DNA of 54,724 nucleotides from an uncultured Rubrobacteraceae bacterium (GCA_902806085.1 CADCVH010000011.1:1-54724); one strand, 5' to 3'. Positions 32,928 through 41,901 are shown, numbered from the stretch's first letter. Notes: generated by a model not told the origin, from the sequence alone. A program made the numbers and translations.

Positions 32928-32967
32928 GAGGTACCCAGCACCAACCCCAACGCAAAAGGAGCGAACC

Positions 32968-34341
32968 TTGCAAAACCGAACGGACTACGACGTCCTGATC
33001 ATCGGCGGCGGGCAGGCGGGCATCCCGCTCGCCTACAAGCTTGCCGGCGAGGGCCGCACCGTGGCGCTCGCGGAGCGCAAGGACCTCGGCGGCTCGTGCG
33101 TGAACTTCGGCTGCAGCCCGACCAAGGCCGCCATCGCCTCCGCGAAGGTCGCCTTCCAGGCCAGGCGCGCGGCGGAGTACGGGGTCGAGATACCAGAGGT
33201 GCGCGTGGACTTCCCCGCCGTGCTCCGGCGGGCGAGGGGCGTGGCGGAGACCAAGCGCACCGGCCTCGACAAGGGGCTCGAGGGCTCGGAGAACCCCGTC
33301 CTGATCCGGGGCCACGCCCGCCTCGACGGCCGGGAGGACGAAGGCTTCCGCGTACGGGTCGGTGACCGTTCCCTCCTCGTGGGCCAGGTCGTACTCAACA
33401 CCGGAACGCGCACGCTCATCCCCCCGATAGACGGCCTCGACGCGGTGGACTACATCGACGCGGGCAACTGGATGGACAGGGAGGATCTGCCGGGGCACCT
33501 GGTCCTCGTCGGCGGCAGCTACATAGGGCTCGAGATGGCCCAGTTCTACCGCCGCATGGGCAGCGACGTGACGGTCGTCGTCGGATCCTCCGACCACGTC
33601 GCCTCGGGCGAGGACGACGACGTCACCGAGGTCATGCGAGATCTCCTGGCCGCAGAGGGCGTGAAGTTCGTGTTCTGCGAACGCGCCCAGGGCGTCGTCT
33701 CCGACGGGGACGGCCTCACCCTGACGCTCGACGGCGGAGACCCGGCGGAGGTCCGGGCCACGCACCTCTTCCTGGCGACCGGCCGCCGCCCGAACACCGA
33801 CGACCTCGGCCTCGAGAGCGTCGGCCTCGAGACGGACCGGCGGGGCTTTATCGAGACAGACGAACGGCTGGCGACCTCGGTCGAGGGGATCTGGGCGGGC
33901 GGGGACATCCGGGGCGGCCCGATGTTCACCCACACCTCCTACGACGACCACCGGGTGCTCCTCTCCCAGATGGCCGGCGACGGCTCACGCACCACCGACC
34001 GCGTCGTGCCATACGCCGTCTTCACCGACCCTGAGCTCGGACGCGTCGGCATGACCGAGCGCGAGGCCCGCGAGGCCGGTTACGAGGTCGAGGTCCACCG
34101 CCTCGACATGGAGGGCGAGAAGGGCAAGGCCTTCGAGCTAGGGGAGAACAAGGGCTTCATAAAGGTCGTCTCCGACGCCTCCAACGACCACGTCCTCGGC
34201 GCGGCGGTCCTGACCATAGAGGGCGCCGAGCTCGTCCACATCTACGAGGACTTGATGAACGCCGACCTGCCCCTCTCCGTGGTGCGCGAGGCCGTGTACA
34301 TCCACCCGACCCTGGCAGAAGACATCCAGAGCGCTATTTAG
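32968..34341 (+). CDS. Pyridine nucleotide-disulfide oxidoreductase (mercuric reductase/LPD-like)
   Basis: A 457-residue FAD/NAD(P)H two-dinucleotide-fold enzyme. DVLIIGGGQAGIPLAYKLA binds FAD; C44 and C49 in GGSCVNFGCSPTK form the redox disulfide; LVLVGGSYIGLEMAQFYRRMG binds NAD(P)H; the C-terminal HPTLAEDI holds the active-site His. It lacks the extra C-terminal cysteine pair of true mercuric reductases and no mer or dehydrogenase complex genes are near, so substrate is open. TTG start with AAAGGAGCGAACC. It is adjacent to the redox-related selenoprotein and SufU regions, a loose context only. Confidence 0.9.
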   Translation: MQNRTDYDVLIIGGGQAGIPLAYKLAGEGRTVALAERKDLGGSCVNFGCSPTKAAIASAKVAFQARRAAEYGVEIPEVRVDFPAVLRRARGVAETKRTGLDKGLEGSENPVLIRGHARLDGREDEGFRVRVGDRSLLVGQVVLNTGTRTLIPPIDGLDAVDYIDAGNWMDREDLPGHLVLVGGSYIGLEMAQFYRRMGSDVTVVVGSSDHVASGEDDDVTEVMRDLLAAEGVKFVFCERAQGVVSDGDGLTLTLDGGDPAEVRATHLFLATGRRPNTDDLGLESVGLETDRRGFIETDERLATSVEGIWAGGDIRGGPMFTHTSYDDHRVLLSQMAGDGSRTTDRVVPYAVFTDPELGRVGMTEREAREAGYEVEVHRLDMEGEKGKAFELGENKGFIKVVSDASNDHVLGAAVLTIEGAELVHIYEDLMNADLPLSVVREAVYIHPTLAEDIQSAI

Positions 34342-34358
34342 AAGCCGTCCGAAGTTCC

Positions 34359-34934
34359 TTACCCGCGGCCGTCGGCGAGGCGCTCCAGGTCCGTGACCAC
34401 GCGGTCGATCTCGTCCACGACCGGGCCTCCCCCCGCCTTCGCGAGCGCGTCGGCGACGGCCCGGTAATACCAGAGGGTGCCGTCCCTGCCGCCGGTGAAG
34501 CGGCCCCAGAGGTCCTCCCCGATGGCCCGGTAGTCCGCGAGGACAGAGCGGGCGTTGTGGAGCTTGTCGGCCGCGGAGACGAGGCGGACAGAAGCGGGCG
34601 CTCCTGAGAGGTGGGCTATGTACTCCTCCTTGCGTTCGCGCCAGGGGGGTTTGGGGTCTTCGTATGTGTCGGTGCAGCCGGCGACGATCTCGGCGACGGT
34701 GTCTCCGAATCGCGCCCGGATCTTCGCGAGTTGCGCCTCGCCGCCCGCGTCTTCGGGGGCGTCGTGCAGGAGGGCGGCTACGACCTCGTCCTCCGTTCCG
34801 CCGTTCTCGCCCGCGATGGCCGCGACCGCGAGCAGGTGCGTGACGTAGGGGACGCCGGTTCCCTTGCGCGTTTGGTCCCTGTGCAGGTCGGCGGCGTAGA
34901 CCAGGGCGTCGTCGAGCCTCTCTGTGTACGGCAA
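34359..34934 (-). CDS. HD-domain (p)ppGpp-hydrolase-like protein (MESH1 type)
   Basis: A 191-residue small HD phosphohydrolase. H33 (YVTHLLAV), H57-D58 (ALLHDAPED) and the later KLHNA motif form the metal-binding set of the SpoT/MESH1 hydrolase domain. No synthetase domain is present, so it would be a stand-alone alarmone or nucleotide hydrolase. TTG start with GGGAGGAG. The next upstream gene (DUF429) is read in the same direction with 13 bases between, so an operon is likely. Confidence 0.85.
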   Translation of the reverse strand: MPYTERLDDALVYAADLHRDQTRKGTGVPYVTHLLAVAAIAGENGGTEDEVVAALLHDAPEDAGGEAQLAKIRARFGDTVAEIVAGCTDTYEDPKPPWRERKEEYIAHLSGAPASVRLVSAADKLHNARSVLADYRAIGEDLWGRFTGGRDGTLWYYRAVADALAKAGGGPVVDEIDRVVTDLERLADGRG

Positions 34935-34947
34935 CGGGGTCTCCTCC

Positions 34948-35775
34948 CTAATCGGGGAGGAGGGCGGGGTCCAGGATCCAACCCTCCTCCCGGTCGCACT
35001 CCGGCGGGACGCCCCAACCCTCGTCCCTCTTCGTGTACGCCCAGGCGGCCTGGACGGCGCACAGCAACGAGTCCAGGGCGTCGGCGCCCGGCTCTTCCAC
35101 GAACCGATCCCGCCACCCGCCGTCCATCGCGACGGTGAAACCGTAGGCGTGGCGCAAGGCTTCCGACCCGAGGCCGGAGACGAGCTTCTCCCGCGCCGCC
35201 TTCCTGTCTGGTGCGTCTGGCACGCCGTCCCTCTTGTAGCTCTCGCGGCCGAGAAAGCGGCGGGCGACGACGGCGGGGTAGGCCTCGACGGCGACGCGGG
35301 GATCGCCGTTCGGGCGGCAGGGTTGGACGTCTACGCCCGAGCGGAGCAGACGGGGGGCGCCCTGGAAGAACATCTTGCCGACCGGCACGCGGAAGAGCAT
35401 CATCGCGCTGCTGGAGCCACTCCGACGATCGGCGAGCCGGTAGCGCCACTTGCTCCCGTAGGGGCGCGAGGCCATGTCCGCCCGGATGGCGCCCTCGAAC
35501 CCCTCCTTGCCGAGCCTGGCGACCTCGCGGACGTAGCCGGACCACTCCTCCGGCCAGCCGAGGGCTGAGACGAGGCTCTTCGGCTGGCCAAAGGGAAAGT
35601 CCATCCCGCACACCCACGGGCCGGGGGTCTCGAGCCACGCCTCGAGCTGACCGAAGCTCGTCAGCGTCTCGGCGTCCCCCACCCGCAAGACGTCACCGCT
35701 CAGTTCGCAGCGCAGGGCGACGAGGGGTTTGCGGCGGCCGGGGGCGCTGGTGAAGTCGAGGCCGAAGATCCTCAC
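34948..35775 (-). CDS. DUF429 family protein
   Basis: A 275-residue cytoplasmic protein with the DUF429 pattern: RIFGLDFTSAPGRRKPL at the start with the family's GxDxT/S, CGMDFPFGQPKSL mid-chain with D-P, EAYPAVVARRFLG and DALDSLLCAVQAAW near the end. These acidic positions resemble RNase H-like nucleases. Function is unknown. Confidence 0.8.
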   Translation of the reverse strand: MRIFGLDFTSAPGRRKPLVALRCELSGDVLRVGDAETLTSFGQLEAWLETPGPWVCGMDFPFGQPKSLVSALGWPEEWSGYVREVARLGKEGFEGAIRADMASRPYGSKWRYRLADRRSGSSSAMMLFRVPVGKMFFQGAPRLLRSGVDVQPCRPNGDPRVAVEAYPAVVARRFLGRESYKRDGVPDAPDRKAAREKLVSGLGSEALRHAYGFTVAMDGGWRDRFVEEPGADALDSLLCAVQAAWAYTKRDEGWGVPPECDREEGWILDPALLPD

Positions 35776-35803
35776 CGGGGCGCGGCGGGGAGACGCCCGG
35801 GCG

Positions 35804-36814
35804 TCAGCGGTCTTCCCGTTCCTGCTCCTTCGCCCGCGCGAGCTGGCGCACGTCCGGCTTGCGGTCCACTTCCGGGACCTTATCGCCCTCGTCCTTGCCG
35901 CCGGGGATGTGCCACTCGATCACCTGGTTCATCTCCGCGCCGAGCAGCATGATGAACGCGGAGTAATAGATGTAGAGCAACAGGATGATCACGCCGGCAA
36001 GCGACCCGTAGGTCTCGTTGTACGAGCCGCCCCCGAAGGTGCTCACGTAGTAAGAGAAGAGCAGCGAGAAGAGCAGCCAGAACGCGAAGGCCAGGATCGC
36101 GCCCGGGCTGATCCAGGCGAACTTCTGCTTCGCGGCCGGCGCGAAGTAGTAGATGAGGGCGAAGGTGAACAGCACGATGCACGCCACTATCGGCCACTGT
36201 ACGATGCTCCATACCGTCTGGAAGACGCTATCGAGGCCGATGGCCGCCGCCAAGCCGCCTCCCACGGAGCTCCCAAAGATGACGATACCGAACGCGGTAA
36301 GCATCAACACGATGACCGCGAGCGAGATAAAGATGGAGATGCCGTACATCTTCCACGCCGGGCGGTCCTCGTCCACCTCGTACATGACGTTCATCGCCTC
36401 CATGATCGAGCGAAACGCCCCGGAGACGCCCCACAGGGCGAGCGCGATGGAGATGATCGCCCCGAACGTGAAGGCGCTGTTCGCCTGCTGCTTCGTCAAT
36501 GGGAGGATCTGACCTTCCAAGAACTGTACTGCGGTACCGGGCAGCGCGCCCTGGGCGCCCTGGATCATCCTGTTGATAAGGTCCGTGGCGTTGAAGAGCC
36601 CGAGCAGCGAGAGCAGCAGGGTGAAGAACGGAAAAATGGCGAAGAGCGCCTTGTAGGTGACGTTGCCGGCGAAGGCCGAGACATGGTCCTCGCCCACCTC
36701 CTTGAACGTCAGCTTGAAGAACTCCACGAGCCCCAGCCGCTCCGTTTTGGGGATCGCGACCTCGTTGCCTTTTGCTTCGGCTTTTCCGACGATCTTCTTA
36801 CCAGGTATCTGCAT
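35804..36814 (-). CDS. YihY/virulence factor BrkB family membrane protein
   Basis: A 336-residue inner-membrane protein with about six helices, typical of YihY/BrkB. DHVSAFAGNVTYKALFAIFPFFTLLLSLLG is the opening signature, and GGSYNETYGSLAGVIILLLYIYYSAFIMLLGAEMN is the conserved final part. Once thought to be RNase BN, this family's role is now unsettled. The C-terminal tail is charged. ATG with GGGAGGAAAAAG, a strong ribosome site. Confidence 0.92.
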   Translation of the reverse strand: MQIPGKKIVGKAEAKGNEVAIPKTERLGLVEFFKLTFKEVGEDHVSAFAGNVTYKALFAIFPFFTLLLSLLGLFNATDLINRMIQGAQGALPGTAVQFLEGQILPLTKQQANSAFTFGAIISIALALWGVSGAFRSIMEAMNVMYEVDEDRPAWKMYGISIFISLAVIVLMLTAFGIVIFGSSVGGGLAAAIGLDSVFQTVWSIVQWPIVACIVLFTFALIYYFAPAAKQKFAWISPGAILAFAFWLLFSLLFSYYVSTFGGGSYNETYGSLAGVIILLLYIYYSAFIMLLGAEMNQVIEWHIPGGKDEGDKVPEVDRKPDVRQLARAKEQEREDR

Positions 36815-36895
36815 GACTTTTTCCTCCCGCCGCGCGTCAATGCCCCCAGTTTACCCCGGGGCGCGGGGATAGTAAGCGGCGGTGGAAGAGCCCCC

Positions 36896-37462
36896 TTAAG
36901 CCTTGGCGTCGAGCGTCTCCAGCAGGGTCTTGCGGTTCTTGTTGCCCTTCTCGTAGTCGCGGACGGCCTCGATGTCGTCCTTGGACAGGCCCTTGACCTT
37001 CTTCTCTATCTCCTCGACGCCCAGGTCGTCGTAGTTTTTAAGGGGCACCTCGGCGTCCTTGCGCGCCTGCCTGGCCTTGTCTGTGTTGGAGACGTGCTGC
37101 TGGCCCTTCTTGGAGCCCTCGCGCTTCTTCTTCTCCGTCTCCTCTTTCTCCTCCTCGCTCATGTTCTCCCAGGCCTTCTTCGGCAGGTACCGTTTCGTCT
37201 CGCCGTCGCCCTTGCGGGCGTTGGCGTCGCCCTCTTTGGTCTGCCACTCCTCCCCGGTCCAGTTCTCCAGGTTTTTCTGGGACTGGTCTTTCTCGCCCTT
37301 ATAGCCGCCGCCCTGCTTCTCGTACTCCCGGGTCAGGAGCTGCGACTTGCGGGCGCTCCACTGGCCCTCCTTGCCGCCCTTGCCTGAGGCTTTGATCTCT
37401 TCCTTTATCTTCTCCCTCAGCTCCGGATGGGTGTACTTCTCCTCGTAGTCCTGCTTCGCCAC
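36896..37462 (-). CDS. Charged stress-type protein (DUF5872-like plus Rho-N-like tail)
   Basis: A 188-residue, very Lys/Glu-rich soluble protein. The N-terminal block (KYTHPELREKIKEEIKASGKGG then GQWSARKSQLLTREYEKQGGGYKG and RYLPKKAWENMSEEEKEETEKKKREGSKKG) matches a family I recall as DUF5872. The tail YDDLGVEEIEKKVKGLSKDDIEAVRDYEKGNKNRKTLLETL is a Rho-N/SAP-like helical module frequent in actinobacterial proteins. GTG 37462 follows AAAGGAGG. Possible desiccation or nucleic-acid role is inference. Confidence 0.75.
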   Translation of the reverse strand: MAKQDYEEKYTHPELREKIKEEIKASGKGGKEGQWSARKSQLLTREYEKQGGGYKGEKDQSQKNLENWTGEEWQTKEGDANARKGDGETKRYLPKKAWENMSEEEKEETEKKKREGSKKGQQHVSNTDKARQARKDAEVPLKNYDDLGVEEIEKKVKGLSKDDIEAVRDYEKGNKNRKTLLETLDAKA

Positions 37463-37511
37463 CGTCCGCCTCCTTTGCGTCCTCGCCTGCGACTCTCTAA
37501 CCCTATGTTGC

Positions 37512-37541
37512 CCGTAAGACGGGCCCGGGCCTGTCTTACGG
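37512..37541. terminator. Perfect 9-bp hairpin between two minus-strand genes
   Basis: CCGTAAGAC (37512-37520) pairs with GTCTTACGG (37533-37541) around a GC-rich loop. It follows the 56-residue gene on the minus strand and may end its transcript, although no T-run is present. Confidence 0.5.
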
Positions 37542-37581
37542 TTCACGTAAACGGAGATCTCGGCGGTCGGTGTTTCTGGTG

Positions 37582-37752
37582 CTACTTTCCCTCGGGCTGG
37601 GGCGCGCCGGCCCGGACGCATCCGGTGCAGTTGGCCTCTTTGGTGGTGGTCACCCAGTCCTCGTCGTCTATCGGCCTGCGGCAGTAGGTCTCTTTGAACC
37701 CGGGTTTGGCGACGTGTATCCTGCCGATCCCGTTAGCCTGGCGAATGTTCAT
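37582..37752 (-). CDS. Small 56-residue cysteine-containing protein
   Basis: A short gene: ATG 37752 with AGAGGAG just ahead, stop TAG at 37584-37582. The product (start MNIRQANGIGRIHVAKPG) has one Cys in TYCRRP and a C-x2-C in NCTGC, a likely zinc ribbon with a Trp (DEDWVTT) between. High G/C third positions support coding. It lies upstream of the charged stress-type protein in the same direction. Confidence 0.75.
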   Translation of the reverse strand: MNIRQANGIGRIHVAKPGFKETYCRRPIDDEDWVTTTKEANCTGCVRAGAPQPEGK

Positions 37753-37973
37753 GTTTCTCCTCTGTTTGCTGCCTACCCGTCAAGTCTAACCCGGCTGTCA
37801 CCCCTCGTGAGGCCCGGGGCCCTCCCCGACCACGGCGGAGAGCGGGCGGCCGGTCACGGAGGTCGGGTGGACCGCCGCCGCAAAGCTAGATGTGCTTAAC
37901 TACCGGATCTCGACAACCGCTCGCTGAGTTTATTGGGTGACCTGGGGCAACGGAGCGACAGGGGGAGAACCTT

Positions 37974-40016
37974 ATGACCGGAACGAGACAGCAGGAGCCG
38001 GAGAGGGCGGAGCCAGGCGCCCGCATCAACCCGGTCGTCTTCTACGGATCCTCGGTGTGCATCATCGCGATCGCGGTGTGGGCGATGATCTCCCCGGAGG
38101 GCGCCGCCGCCACGATCGGGGTGCTGGTCGGCTGGATCTCGGAGTGGTTCGGCTGGTTCTATATCCTGATCGCGACGGCCTTTCTTGCGTTCGTCGTCTT
38201 CCTCGCGCTCTCCAGGTACGGCAAGGTGAAGCTGGGACCGGAGCACTCCGAGCCCGAGTTCAGCGTCTTCTCCTGGGCCGCGATGTTGTTCGCCGCCGGC
38301 ATCGGCACGGACCTGATGTTCTTCGCGGTCGCCGAGCCCGTGACCCAGTACCTCGCCCCGCCGGTCGGCAGGGGCGAGACGGTGGAGGCCGCCAGGGAGG
38401 CGACCGTGTGGACCCTCTTTCACTACGGCATCACCGGCTGGGGGATGTACTCGCTGATGGGGATAGCCCTGGCGTACTTCGCGTTCAGGATGAACCTGCC
38501 CCTGAGCATCCGGTCGGCGCTGTATCCCATCTTCGGCAATCGCATCTACGGACCCTTGGGCCACGCGGTCGACCTCGCCGCGGTCCTCGGAACGATCTTC
38601 GGCATCGCCACCTCCCTCGGGATCGGGGTGGTCCAGCTCAACTTCGGGCTGAAGCTCCTCTTCGGCATCCCCGAGGGCCTGGCCGCGCAGATAGGCCTCG
38701 TCGTGGTCGCCGTCGCCGTGGCGACGATCTCGGCGGTCACGGGTGTGGACAAGGGCATCCGCCGGTTGTCCGAGCTTACGGTCCTCCTCGCGCTCGGGCT
38801 GGCCGGCTTTATCCTGGTCACCGGCGATACCTCCTTCCTGCTGAACGCGTTCGTGCTGAACGTCGGCGACTACGTGGGCAGCTTCCCGGGGCTCACCATG
38901 CAGACGTTCGCCTTCGAGCAGCCCACGGCATGGCTCAACGCCTGGACGCTGTTCTTCTGGGCGTGGTGGATAGCATGGGCCTCTTTTGTCGGGCTGTTCC
39001 TGGCCCGGATCTCGCGCGGGCGCACGATCCGGCAGTTCGTCGCGGGTACGCTAATCATCCCGTTCCTGTACGTGCTTATGTGGGTCTCGATCTTCGGTAA
39101 CAGCGCCATCGGTCTCATCAGGGGCGGGAACGAGCGGTTCGGCGAGATCGCGATGAACCAGCCTCAGCAGGGCTTCTACACCCTGCTCCAGCAGTACCCG
39201 GCGTTCCCGGTGATCGCCTCCCTGGCCACCGTCATCGGGCTGCTCTTCTACATCACCTCGGCTGACTCGGGCGCCCTGGTGATGGGTAACCTCACCTCGT
39301 ACCGCAAGACCCCGCGCGACGACGCCGCGAACCCGGTCCGCATCTTCTGGGCCGTCGCCACCGGCCTGCTCACCCTCGCGATGCTCATCGTCGGCGGGAT
39401 AACGGCGCTCCAGAACGCCACCATCATCTTCGGCCTTCCCTTCGCGTTCGTGATGGTCTTGCTGGTGTTCGGCCTGTACAAGGCCCTGCGCGTGGAGGCC
39501 ATCCGCGAGGACAGCCAGCGTTACAGCCTGCCGGCGCAGTTGTCTGGACGCCACAACCACCCGCACGGCGACCGGGCGGTCGCGCTCACCTGGCAACAGC
39601 GCCTGAGACGCAGCATGAGCTTCCCGGATCGCGACCGCGTCTTGGAGTTCCTCTCCGGGGTCGCGTATCCGGCCCTGGCCGAGGTGGCCGAAGAGCTGCG
39701 CGGGCACGGCATCGAGGCGGAGGTGCGCGAGGAGGATGACGGCTCCGGCCTCTCTTACGTGGATCTCGTGGCGGACCTGGGCGAAGAGGCGCCGTTCCGG
39801 TACCGGATCGTGCCGAGCGAGGCCCTGTTGCCGGTGTACGGGGACACCTCCCTACGCGAGGGAGACCGGTACTACCGGCTGGACGTCCACCTGCGGGAGG
39901 GCGGCCAGGGCTACGACGTGATGGGCTACACCCACAGCCAGCTTATCGACGACGTCCTCGACCAGTACGAGCAACACGCGGAGTTCATGCGCCTGAACGC
40001 GGAAGCGACCCGGTAG
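37974..40016 (+). CDS. betT: BCCT-family choline/betaine transporter
   Basis: A 680-residue transporter of the betaine/choline/carnitine family. About 12 helices span residues 15-500: INPVVFYGSSVCIIAIAVW opens the fold, then MLFAAGIGTDLMFFAVAEPVTQY, WGMYSLMGIALAYFAFRMNLPLSIRSALYPI and WTLFFWAWWIAWASFVGLFLARISRGRTIR, the BCCT signature. Length and the long C-terminal cytoplasmic domain match proton-coupled choline transporter BetT, important in osmoprotection. ATG with AGGGGGAG. No betA/betB are nearby. The protein ends just before a hairpin shared with a convergent gene. Confidence 0.93.
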   Translation: MTGTRQQEPERAEPGARINPVVFYGSSVCIIAIAVWAMISPEGAAATIGVLVGWISEWFGWFYILIATAFLAFVVFLALSRYGKVKLGPEHSEPEFSVFSWAAMLFAAGIGTDLMFFAVAEPVTQYLAPPVGRGETVEAAREATVWTLFHYGITGWGMYSLMGIALAYFAFRMNLPLSIRSALYPIFGNRIYGPLGHAVDLAAVLGTIFGIATSLGIGVVQLNFGLKLLFGIPEGLAAQIGLVVVAVAVATISAVTGVDKGIRRLSELTVLLALGLAGFILVTGDTSFLLNAFVLNVGDYVGSFPGLTMQTFAFEQPTAWLNAWTLFFWAWWIAWASFVGLFLARISRGRTIRQFVAGTLIIPFLYVLMWVSIFGNSAIGLIRGGNERFGEIAMNQPQQGFYTLLQQYPAFPVIASLATVIGLLFYITSADSGALVMGNLTSYRKTPRDDAANPVRIFWAVATGLLTLAMLIVGGITALQNATIIFGLPFAFVMVLLVFGLYKALRVEAIREDSQRYSLPAQLSGRHNHPHGDRAVALTWQQRLRRSMSFPDRDRVLEFLSGVAYPALAEVAEELRGHGIEAEVREEDDGSGLSYVDLVADLGEEAPFRYRIVPSEALLPVYGDTSLREGDRYYRLDVHLREGGQGYDVMGYTHSQLIDDVLDQYEQHAEFMRLNAEATR

Positions 40017-40027
40017 GCGGGACCCGG

Positions 40028-40058
40028 CGGAGGCGGACGGACCAACCCTCCGCCTCCG
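40028..40058. terminator. Bidirectional hairpin
   Basis: CGGAGGCGGA (40028-40037) pairs perfectly with TCCGCCTCCG (40049-40058), between the convergent betT and methyltransferase genes. No T-run. Confidence 0.6.
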
Positions 40059-40073
40059 GTTGGAGCGATCGGA

Positions 40074-40730
40074 TCAGGCCCGGGGCGCTTCCCCATCTCC
40101 CGCGTACGGCCCCGTGCTTCTGCCGACGACGGCGTAGAGCGGGTCGGAGAACATCCGGCGCGGGCTCCGGTCGAGGTTCTGGATATCATCCCAGTTTCCT
40201 GCCTCGCGAAGGTAGCGCTCTACGAGTTGCAGGTGACCACGGTCGTCCAGCTGGTGCCAGACGGCGACCGCCTTGGTGGGGAAGCAGCGGTTGGAGAAGG
40301 TGATCACCACAGGAGATCCAACCCTCAGCACCCGCCCGACCTCCCGCAACACCTCCACGGGCCGCGTCAGGTAGTCGATGGAGACGCAGATGCCGCACCC
40401 GTCGAATTCCGCGTCGCCGAACGGGAGGGCGGGGTTGTCGTTGAGGTTCTGGACCACGTAGGAGTCGAGCCTCTCGTTGCGGCGCAGCTCCGTTTCGTTC
40501 ATGCCGAGCCCGACCGCGCGCCGGTACTCGACCTCGGGCGGCAGGTGGCTCACCCAACTGCTCATGAGGTCAAGTACCCCCCCGCCGCGCGGGAAGAACT
40601 CCCTGTAGAGCTGCGTGACGGCGGCTATGGCCCGGTCGTCTATGTGTGTGACGAGCCGGGGCGTCCTGTAGAACTCTTCGTCCGGCGTCTCGTCCGTGCG
40701 TCCGAAAGCGCCTTCGGGTAACGATGGCAA
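40074..40730 (-). CDS. Class I SAM-dependent methyltransferase
   Basis: A 218-residue type 11-like methyltransferase. GGGVLDLMSSWVSHLP is the SAM-binding loop (motif I, with L-D-L in place of the usual G-x-G), and FDGCGICVSIDYLTRPVEVLREVGRVLRVGSPVVITFSNR is motif IV onward. The substrate is unknown. TTG start preceded by GAGGAGG. Confidence 0.85.
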   Translation of the reverse strand: MPSLPEGAFGRTDETPDEEFYRTPRLVTHIDDRAIAAVTQLYREFFPRGGGVLDLMSSWVSHLPPEVEYRRAVGLGMNETELRRNERLDSYVVQNLNDNPALPFGDAEFDGCGICVSIDYLTRPVEVLREVGRVLRVGSPVVITFSNRCFPTKAVAVWHQLDDRGHLQLVERYLREAGNWDDIQNLDRSPRRMFSDPLYAVVGRSTGPYAGDGEAPRA

Positions 40731-40827
40731 CCGCGTCCTCCTCTGACGAACGTTTTCTGCCTTGAAGTTACCCCACGAGACGCCCCCTCCTTGTGATGGG
40801 GCCTACCGGGCGCCCCTTCCGCTGGTG

Positions 40828-40833
40828 TACAGT
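40828..40833 (+). promoter_or_regulatory. Leaderless -10 of the Nudix gene
   Basis: TACAGT ends exactly six bases before ATG 40840; there is no ribosome site. This decides the start over the upstream in-frame codon at 40762. Confidence 0.65.
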
Positions 40834-40839
40834 GCGGCG

Positions 40840-41292
40840 ATGGAGTGGCAGAACAGCGGCAGGCACTTCACGGTGGCGGTGTTCGTGGTCGGGGACGGAA
40901 AGGTCCTGCTGCACCACCACCGCAAGCTCGGGATGTGGCTGCCGCCCGGGGGGCACATCGAGCGGGGCGAGCTGCCGGACGAGGCCGCCGTGCGCGAGGT
41001 GCTGGAAGAGACGGGCCTCGACGTGGAGCTTGTGGGGGAGAGGCGCGAGGACGTTGGGGACCCGGTCCAGTTGCACCGCCCGGCCGGGGTGCAGTTGGAG
41101 AACATCGGCCCCGGGCACCAGCATATAGACCTGATCTACTTCGCCCACCCAAAGGGCCCCACGGACATCCGCGACGAGTTCTCCGCGGAGAAGGTCGGCT
41201 GGTACGCCCCGGAAGACTGGGAAGGGATGTCCGTCAACGCCGAGGTCCGCGGCTGGTGCGAGCGGGCGCTGGCGTCCCTGCCCGGCGCCTAG
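40840..41292 (+). CDS. Nudix hydrolase
   Basis: A 150-residue Nudix protein. The Nudix box G-x5-E-x7-REVLEETGL lies at about 38-60 (GGHIERGELPDEAAVREVLE region), with all three acidic metal ligands. It hydrolyses a nucleoside diphosphate linked to another moiety; the specific substrate cannot be told. ATG at 40840 is chosen because of the -10 position. The last four bases overlap tail-to-tail with a tiny zinc-ribbon gene on the other strand. Confidence 0.9.
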   Translation: MEWQNSGRHFTVAVFVVGDGKVLLHHHRKLGMWLPPGGHIERGELPDEAAVREVLEETGLDVELVGERREDVGDPVQLHRPAGVQLENIGPGHQHIDLIYFAHPKGPTDIRDEFSAEKVGWYAPEDWEGMSVNAEVRGWCERALASLPGA

Positions 41293-41387
41293 GGGTCCGA
41301 GCAGTCGCGCTTGTAGCCGCAGTTGGGGCACACGAGCTTGCAGTGCAGCCCGTACATCTCCGTTCCGCACGCCTCGCACCGCTCCAC
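41289..41387 (-). CDS. Tiny conserved zinc-ribbon protein (32 residues)
   Basis: GTG 41387 with GAGG five bases ahead starts a 32-residue protein: MERCEACGTEMYGLHC followed by KLVCPNCGYKRDCSDP. Cysteines C4/C7 and C20/C23 form two knuckles, with C16 and C28 besides, a probable zinc ribbon. The wording strongly recalls short conserved proteins found in many bacteria. Overlaps the Nudix stop by four bases. Confidence 0.75.
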   Translation of the reverse strand: MERCEACGTEMYGLHCKLVCPNCGYKRDCSDP

Positions 41388-41479
41388 GACAACCTCGCGT
41401 CTTTCGGAGGGTTTTTCCCGCCCCCCGACCGCCACCCCGGCCGGTATGCGAGCTTGCGGTGGTCCGGAAGTCGGGGATT

Positions 41480-41872
41480 TCACGAGGGGCTCCCGCCGGA
41501 CCTGTCGGGGACCCGCAGGAGCCTGCCCAGGTGGGATGCGCTGAGGGTCTTGAGCGCGCTGTAGGAGAGGACCTTCTGGGCCTGGACCAACGAGCCGGCG
41601 AGGGCGCCCGTCAAGACCTGCAGGGTCGAGAGGTTCTGCTGCAACCCGGCGATGCTTATCGGGAGTTGGGCTGAGCGTTCCTGAAGCGCGGTGAGCCCCC
41701 TCTCAAGCTCGCCGGTGCGCCGGGAGAGGCTCTCCACCTCAGAGGCGAGGCGGTCTTGCAGCCCGATCCTGGCCCGCCGATACCGCAGGTAAGCGCCGAG
41801 CGCCACCACCGCGGCCACCAGGGCCAGCACGGCCCCGATCCCGATAAAAACGAAGAGCAACAGGTACGCCAC
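41480..41872 (-). CDS. Membrane-anchored coiled-coil hypothetical protein
   Basis: A 130-residue protein: an N-terminal helix (LLLFVFIGIGAVLALVAAVVALGAYL) followed by a long amphipathic helix with heptad pattern (SEVESLSRRTGELERGLTALQERSAQL), similar in layout to DUF948-type proteins. GTG start. Function unknown. Confidence 0.7.
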   Translation of the reverse strand: MAYLLLFVFIGIGAVLALVAAVVALGAYLRYRRARIGLQDRLASEVESLSRRTGELERGLTALQERSAQLPISIAGLQQNLSTLQVLTGALAGSLVQAQKVLSYSALKTLSASHLGRLLRVPDRSGGSPS

Positions 41873-41901
41873 GGCCGCACCGTACCACGCCCCAACGGCA
41901 C

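Noticed and set aside
32716-32967. N-terminal extension of the flavin disulfide reductase
   Set aside because: The frame runs through the RTX lipoprotein gene in another frame; TTG 32968 has a strong ribosome site and gives the normal FAD-binding start.
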